Below, piece after piece: positions 19,442 to 24,923 of a DNA stretch of 24,923 nucleotides. Within the stretch, counting starts at the first letter, position 1. The number at the start of each line of letters is the position of its first letter. A model generated the notes under the pieces. The model did no database searches, had not been told where the DNA came from, and saw nothing but the letters and a program-made list of their open reading frames with translations. The position numbers were made by a program, and so were the translations under genes. This DNA comes from Gnetum montanum (taxonomy: Eukaryota > Streptophyta > Gnetopsida > Gnetales > Gnetaceae): the NCBI GenBank assembly GCA_015680685.1, contig MNCI01005343.1:1-24923 (forward strand). The letters are read 5' to 3'.

Positions 19442-19647
19442 CTTTCCCCAGTTGAGAGATTAAGTTGATACTAGAACTTGAATCCAAAAGAGCTTTGCAA
19501 GGTTCATTCTCAATGATTTGTAAATATATAAGAGGACTCCCAGGATCAGAGAATTTCCTGGGAAGATGGCTAGCCTTAATCCAATCGATAATGGCATGCA
19601 TCAACATGACCATGTGCATTGCATGTGGCCTTTGGTTTGAAGGGAGT
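19442..19647 (-). pseudogene. E5 protease N-terminal remnant, cut by E6 and internally deleted
   Basis: The minus strand reads LPSNQ, AMHMVMLMHAIIDWIKASHL, PRKFSDPGSPLIYLQ and CKALLDSSSSINLIS. The homologous E6 block (23130-23310) has LLDLGSGVNLI, so the active-site Gly is Ser here. After INLIS the frame jumps within about 60 bp to the RT start LELKPFP. E3 has about 640 bp between the same landmarks. Most of the protease has therefore been deleted from E5. On the right the sequence is interrupted at 19647 by the E6 LTR, in the middle of a conserved LPSNQ-preceded segment. Confidence 0.87.
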
Positions 19648-20476
19648 TGATGGGACGCGATATTGCATGGGCCACGATATCGCGTACACGATATTGTGTC
19701 CTCGATATCGCGTTGGCACCTGCGATATCACGCATGCAATATCGTAGCCCATCACCTTGTCTATAAATAAGAGGCAGCTTCTCCTTGTAAGATCATCTAG
19801 ATCTAGACCCTTAGCTAAACTCTGGTAGTTTTACCATTCCAGAGATATAATAATTTCCATGTGCCCGCAGTAGGAGTCTCAAAGTGAACGGATCTTTATT
19901 CGAGAAAATTATACCTGAGCACACATTTATGTACGAAAATAAAGACGAACTTTCTGATAAATGTTGTAGTACATGGACTAAGCTAATTAGAATTTAATTA
20001 ATGTTAAATGCTTAAACACTTTCTTAGATAATCAATCTCACTCAACCCTCAACTTCTAGTTAAGTGCATTCAGTACGACTGCTTCGAGCACGTGTGCTAC
20101 ACTTGGTAACCCAGTAACGAATAGTGTTTGGTAATCCCAGCAGCGTTGCACTAGTTCAGGATGTGTATGGAAAGTGGGAACGGATATTGATGCTAGGAAG
20201 ATTAATGCTTAGTTAGTGAAAGTTAGTTACTTAGTCTCTTCACCCTTTCCTCTCTTAGCATAGGCGATAAAAAGATAAAAGATATAAAAATCATATGCCT
20301 CAGACTTACTTAACCATACAATCGTGATAATACAAGTAAGTCCGGGAAGACAACGATTGATTAACCTTAAGTGTTCCATAAGGCGTGTAAGCACTTAGTC
20401 CTTGGAGTTCGATTGGATTGCGTGTGAGATGCTCGTATTCGTATGGTTGAGTGTAGAGGTACCTCGCCACTCATCA
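19648..20476 (+). repeat. 5' LTR of E6 (829 bp)
   Basis: It begins TGATGGGACG and ends CACTCATCA, followed by a PBS. U3 (19656-19738) carries the densest GATATC/GATATT cluster of all copies. TATAAATA is at 19762-19769. The opposed pair is CTTTATT (19894-19900) and AATAAAG (19938-19944). It interrupts E5 protease; the 5 bases to its left, ggagt (19643-19647), are the expected target duplication, with the partner off-window. Its CpG-rich U3 and the low PBS decay suggest it is among the youngest copies here. Confidence 0.94.
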
Positions 20477-20477
20477 T

Positions 20478-20494
20478 TGGCACCGTTGTCGGGG
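20478..20494 (+). other. E6 primer-binding site (tRNA-Asp type)
   Basis: TGGCACCGTTGTCGGGG lies one base after the LTR. It matches the plant tRNA-Asp 3' complement at 15 of 17 positions, both differences being transitions. This is the best preserved PBS in the window. Confidence 0.9.
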
Positions 20495-20960
20495 ACTTAG
20501 TTGTTTGTGTACTACATTGAACATAGGAAATCATCCACATTGTTGGGAAGCTTAAATGAACCCTTAGGGTTAATCAAGAGAAAAATAACATAACGGTAAA
20601 CAACACATCGAACAAGACTAAAATTTCTTCTTCTTCGAACAAAAGCACTTCATCGCCTAGGAACAACACTAGAGACAGTCAGTGGCACAACACACATAAC
20701 CAAAATCCACCAGTTCCTCAATAATTCAGTGTGGTATATGTTCATCACAATGAATATATACCTGACTTTACCTTTGTCTTCCATCAAGACAAACAACTGC
20801 GTTGAAGAGACTTGGAGTGTAACATAGTGTTGCCTCCAGATAGATCCATCCCCAACATGCTCCTTTGTGCCCTTGCACAAATAGGCATGTCACAATTATA
20901 CACCGAGTACATTGCATGCGATTACAATGCAAGGGACTACCATCCCACAAAAGCACAATG
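20495..20960 (+). mobile_element. E6 leader
   Basis: Noncoding leader between PBS and gag, AC-rich, probably containing packaging signals by position only. No convincing ORF. The minus-strand ORFs at 20650-21028 are opposite-strand accidents. Confidence 0.6.
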
Positions 20961-22950
20961 TCAACAGGACTCGCGCTAGGAGAGTTACCACACATCGTTG
21001 AAGAGCAAAGGCCCCTATAATGCTTCACCCGTCTTAAATGAAATTGAGGGTGGTGAACCTATTTTCATAGGTTCTCCACAAAACAATGTTCCTCCTCCTA
21101 ACAATGGTCAGGAGGTGGTGTATTAGAACCTATGCTACACAATTCACAACCTTGGTTCTGATCCCCAAGAACACCAAGTGTTCAACGTGGGAACACGAAC
21201 ACATGGCAAGGGTGAGCATTCTTATCGTCATCATGATCAGGGCCTGGACCACTGAAGAGAAGGTAGGAAACATCGTCATGGTGATGGTTCCCCTTCTTCT
21301 TCCCCTTAATCATCATATTCACCCTCTCCTTCAACATCAAGACACAGTCATAAGGAACCTAACCATGAGGATAAGGGTAAGAAAAATGAGAGACCTCGAC
21401 GAGAGAGTCAAGAGTGAGGAAGAGGGCACTCTAGAGAATCAAGACATGAAAGAAGGGAAAGTAGGAAACTGCGTAGACATCATAGATGCTATGAGAGAAA
21501 TAACAACGAAGAACCCCTACTTGCAACCTGAAGCATGTTAGACATAACAGAGGCCATTAGAATACCTACAAGGCACCAAAAAGATAGCAGGATCAAGAGG
21601 TTGGATATGAATAACATCCCATGATTTGAGGGGGGATACAATGTTGATCCTTAGAACCACTTATAGGAATTTCATGATGCATGTTCCTTGCAGAATATAG
21701 AAAATGAGTGGCAAAAACTAAAGTTGTTTCCAAGGACACTCGTAAAAGAGGCAGAAAGCTGGTACCAGTCCTTAGAACCAAAAATCATTAGGAGGTGGAG
21801 TACGATGTTAGAACTGTTTAATGACAAATATCAAATGTACTCCCAAGTGTCCAACCTATGAAAACAAATCCAAGGATGGAAGCAGGGAACTCATGAATCC
21901 TTGGATGCTGCCATGGGCTGTTATTATACATTGTTACATCGTTGCCTAGGCCATGGTTACTCATAGTAGGATCAACTACACCATCTCATAGATGGACTTA
22001 GGCATGAAACTAGGAGAACCCTTGGAACATATGCCCAAGGGAGATTATCTGAGCTTAGGTCCCATTGGATTCATAGATTGTTGGAGCAAGTAGTTAAGAA
22101 AGAAGGATAGCTACACAAGAGAGAAAGTGCGGAAGAGTATAACCGCGATCCTTCCCTTCGAAAGAGGAGAGTGAGATTCTGTGAGGAGGAGGATGAGTCA
22201 CCACTCGAAGAGTTGGTGAGTAGGAAAACTTTTCTGCTTTAGAAATTAACAACAAAAGTGTTAGCTATGGTAGATCAGATGTGTAACTCCTTAGATAGTA
22301 GATTTGAAACCATTTTAAAAATGGTAGAGGAGTCTAAGGAGCGAAGTAGTGACCATGATAAGAAAAAGAAGAGGGATTTGGACCATGCGTGTAACAAAGG
22401 TAAGGGTAAAATGGCTATCACCAAAGAGGTTTTGGATTCTGGTACAGACAATGATGGTGGATGTGAGATATGCTAATATCACCATCCTAAGGGATGTTGC
22501 CCAATAATCTCACACCTACAAGAGTCTAGGGTGTATGCACTTAACCCAAGACTTAACAAACGACAAGCACCTTGTCGGTTACCTTATCCCCAAGGTAACT
22601 TAAGGCAATTCCACCAACTGTTAACATTATCCAAGTGGAACTCTACCACAACCTATCGAGCAACACTAGTAGTGGCAATACCCACAGTCATGGGGGATGT
22701 CACCACCTAGGCAACAATACCCTTACCAACAATCGGATCCATATGGCTATTATGTGTAGCAGCCAATCTCTCCACATGACTCTGTTGATCATGTGACACC
22801 ACCACATCACTACCAAGCTCAAGAGTATTATAGGACTCCTTCTTCTGGGAGAGACACACTACATCGATACCATCCTCCAAATCTACTCGCAACTCTTACA
22901 CCAATAGCTCCACTACCATCCACTCCAGCGATGCAAGGGGAACTTCCCAC
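20960..22950 (+). pseudogene. E6 gag (broken)
   Basis: In order: an acidic/Asn-rich N-terminal part (GGEPIFIGSPQNNVPPPNNG, about 21046-21105); an Arg/His/Glu-rich basic stretch (about 21180-21500); then ITEAIRIPTRHQKDSRIKRL and FEGGYNVD (about 21545-21645). The capsid core follows: LKLFPRTLVKEAESWYQSLE, IIRRWSTMLELFNDKYQ (about 21715-21835). A Lys/Asp-rich stretch with MVDQMCNSLDSRFETILKMV (22258-22476) leads to CEIC, stop, YHHPKGCC (about 22464-22500), the atypical zinc knuckle. The Pro/Gln-rich tail has QSDPYGYY. At least ten in-frame stops are visible, many TAG or TAA where E3 has Gln. Confidence 0.88.
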
Positions 22951-23059
22951 TCAACCGTAGCAACGCAATGCTATGAGAGCTGTAAACCTACAACCCACTA
23001 CTCGTTCTGAAAATCGTATAAGGAGAAGACCTTTCTTTAGAACCAATAGTCCAAACAAG

Positions 23060-23890
23060 CTCTCACAACCACAAGCGGTTGAGCCTCCGAACGTTCCTCC
23101 ATCAAATAAGGCTTCGGAGCTCCCTTCAAACCAACAACAGAGCTCAATGCACATGGTTATGTTAACATATATCATCACTGACTAGATCAAGGAAGGCCAC
23201 CTTCCCAGGAAATTTGCTGATCCTGGAAGTCCCTTAATCTATCTCCAAGTCGCTGGGAATGAACCTTGTAAAGCTCTTCTAGACTTAGGTTCCGGAGTCA
23301 ACTTGATATTGCAAGAAATATATAAAGCCTGGAACCTGCCTCTGTGAAAGAAGAGCAATATTTTCTTAGAGCTGGCTGACTAGTCCATCACTATTCCCTT
23401 GGGACTTGTGGAGGACATCGTTACCACTGTGTGTGGTTGGTCATACCTAGCCGATTTCCTAGTGATCCAAGTAAACAATGACAAGGGGGACTTTTCAATA
23501 ATAATAGGAATCCATGATCTTTCCCTAGAAATATCTAGGGAAAATACTTATGGAAAGATTGAGAAGAAGAAGGTTCCATGCATCACATACAGTGATACAA
23601 AGGATGATGGCGTACAGAAATGTTCAACATTGCCTACATGCAATCAGTGTGCCCAAGAAATCAACATACAAAAGTGCCTGTATGTAGCAACCAAACAACA
23701 AAGAGACACCTAGTGGTTGACAGCTAATCAAAAGAGAAACTCACCAACATGCATGGAACTAACTGAGAAAACAACTCGTGCTCATATCGAAAGCATAGAT
23801 ACACTGGAGCAAGAGTGTCGCCAACTTCCAACACTTAACCTAAAAACATCAATTGGGAGAAGTTGGACACTTCTAAAAAATTCAAATAAA
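23060..23890 (+). pseudogene. E6 protease and protease-RT linker (broken)
   Basis: After a Pro/Gln-rich linker (NKLSQPQAVEPPNVPPSNKA), the block HMVMLTYIITD, stop, IKEGHLPRKFADPGSPLIYL leads to CKALLDLGSGVNLI (about 23265-23310), an intact-looking DLGS active site. FLELAD is followed by a TAG at 23380, at the same site as in E3. The C-terminal half (23399-23560) reads VCGWSYLADFLV and FSIIIGIHDLSLEIS. Against E3, about 13 residues of the hydrophobic RRSWLST block are missing without a frameshift, so the enzyme lacks a core strand. The linker matches E3 2850-3000. The RT start is absent. Confidence 0.85.
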
Positions 23891-23921
23891 TGCTTGTTAT
23901 TTTGGATCTCTCTCTTTCAAT

Positions 23922-23940
23922 TTAGTCATGGGGGAGATGC
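23922..23940 (+). other. E6 internal PPT-like sequence after integrase
   Basis: TTAGTCATGGGGGAGATGC shares AGTCATGGGGG with the PPT of E1 and E5 and lies at the position equivalent to 16498-16517 in E5. It is retained although the neighbouring integrase has been deleted. Confidence 0.6.
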
Positions 23941-24517
23941 CCACCTATGCTAATCAATTGAGGCCCTCAATTTCTTTTTAAGTTTTTGTTTTACACATTT
24001 TTGTTTTACAAATTTCTTTACCTTTTCTTGTTTTTGTTTTACAACATCATTTATACTCTTTTATTTCTTGGTTTGTTTGTTATTTTGTTTGATTTGTCAC
24101 TTAATAAGTGCTCTGATGGTGGTATGAATTGTATTTTGTTGATTGCTAATGTTTGGTTTTTACCTTTAAGTTATGATGTTAATATTAAGGTATGGTTCTT
24201 TTGATATAACAGGCAATGAGTCCACTTCATCCATACATCCATGAATTTATATGGTCTCTCTTGGCTTGGAACTATACAATTACTTTTTCAATAATAAGAA
24301 CTATCAATGAATTTGTGACTGGGTATTTCTCAATCTAAGGAAGGACTCAAGGATTGAAAAGGGTATGACTTCAAGGGGATTTGATGCACTTGTGCTGGCC
24401 ATTCTCTTGGGTGCTTGGATGTTTTCTTCTTGAGTTTTCTTAGTATTCCGACGTTGCCACATTATTGGAAAGCTGAGAAAGTAAAAATAAAAAGTCTTTG
24501 CATAGTGTGATTCTCAT

Positions 24518-24519
<2 letters not shown>

Positions 24520-24548
<29 letters not shown>
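24520..24548 (+). repeat. A29 homopolymer in the E6 3' region
   Basis: Twenty-nine consecutive A followed by gaaacagtgagaattcaaagg. The equivalent E5 site has a T8 run on the plus strand (about 15939-15946). Confidence 0.95.
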
Positions 24549-24550
<2 letters not shown>

Positions 24551-24923
24551 AACAGTGAGAATTCAAAGGACACCCCTTAAACAAAATAATAATTTGGGCT
24601 ACAAAAAATGGTTATGGAACTAAAATAAACGTGTTCCCTCTAACTAAGGCCCTTCTCGCTTCCTACTTTCTCCTCTTTCATTTCGTCGGAATGGTGGTGG
24701 CTTTGTGGTGAAGGCATTCTTGTTACTTCAAGTGGATGGATGGGCCAAATGTATTAATGCGAAGTCATTGAATGTGGTTTGTTTGAGGTCGGATTTGGAA
24801 TGGGATCTACTAAGTCACATCAACCATTAATACACAAGGGGCTGTACACCACCTTGTTCTTGAGATTTCATTCCATTGTTTTCTTTCCATCCTTCTTTCC
24901 CCATTTATCACCTCATTGCTGGT

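Larger units (their letters stand above)
23895..24923 (+). mobile_element. E6 post-integrase 3' region (runs off the window)
   Basis: From about 23895 the sequence matches the E5 segment just after the integrase C-terminus (minus strand from about 16535 leftward), so RT, RNase H and integrase are missing. The match runs on to the window end, opposite about 15540 in E5. No coding frame is conserved. A run of 29 A (24520-24548) replaces a much shorter run in E5. The PPT and 3' LTR should lie roughly 0.9 kb beyond the edge if E6 is complete. Confidence 0.85.

Noticed and set aside
21086-21541. 151-codon plus-strand ORF
   Set aside because: It is shifted relative to the gag frame that aligns with E2 and E3; the hydrophobic and Arg-rich runs come from reading the basic stretch out of frame.
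1-24923. CRISPR array, bacterial operons or tRNA/rRNA genes
   Set aside because: No regular spacer-repeat array, no bacterial gene organisation, and no full tRNA cloverleaf or rRNA segment was found; the only tRNA similarity is in the PBS sites and the candidate SINE.

Overview
This window looks like nuclear DNA from a plant with a large, repeat-rich genome. A gymnosperm would fit, but the sequence does not prove it. About 19 kb of the 25 kb consists of decayed copies of one Ty3/gypsy-type LTR retrotransposon family, nested inside one another. The plant call rests on three things: primer-binding sites that match the 3' end of plant tRNA-Asp with a few transition differences, gag/pol proteins of Athila-like character (family placement is inference), and an exon-like gene with a plant-style start context.

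Left nest (1-7029). E1 (+) is represented only by its last 148 internal bases, polypurine tract (PPT) and 3' LTR (149-1039). It sits in the gag of E2 (-), whose 5' LTR is 1738-2626. E2 in turn sits in the start of the reverse transcriptase of E3 (-), whose gag, protease and RT start read leftward from a 5' LTR at 6180 to about 7029.

Host island (about 7030-13108). This 6-kb stretch has no recognisable LTR element. It holds one convincing minus-strand coding exon (9341-9789, unknown plant protein, possible downstream exons to 8970), a perfectly in-frame triplicated 48-bp repeat (8750-8893), two diverged tandem dimers, a probable tRNA-type SINE flanked by 17-bp direct repeats (12751-12925), and a GC-rich patch (11475-11680).

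Right nest (13109-24923). An LTR fragment, E4 (-), is split by E5 (-). E5 has its 3' LTR at 13805-14615, its PPT at 14616, and recognisable integrase, RNase H, RT and a truncated protease up to 19647. E5 is split by E6 (+), with 5' LTR 19648-20476, PBS 20478, gag and protease. E6 has lost RT, RNase H and integrase by internal deletion and runs off the right edge.

All gag/pol genes are broken by stops and deletions, so no element here is autonomous. The copies can be read against one another, and this comparison shows which stops and deletions are lesions. The most interesting signals are a second PPT-like sequence just after integrase, a conserved pair of opposed AATAAAG signals in the LTRs, clusters of the palindrome GATATCGCG in U3, and the in-frame 16-residue triplicate ORF in the host island.
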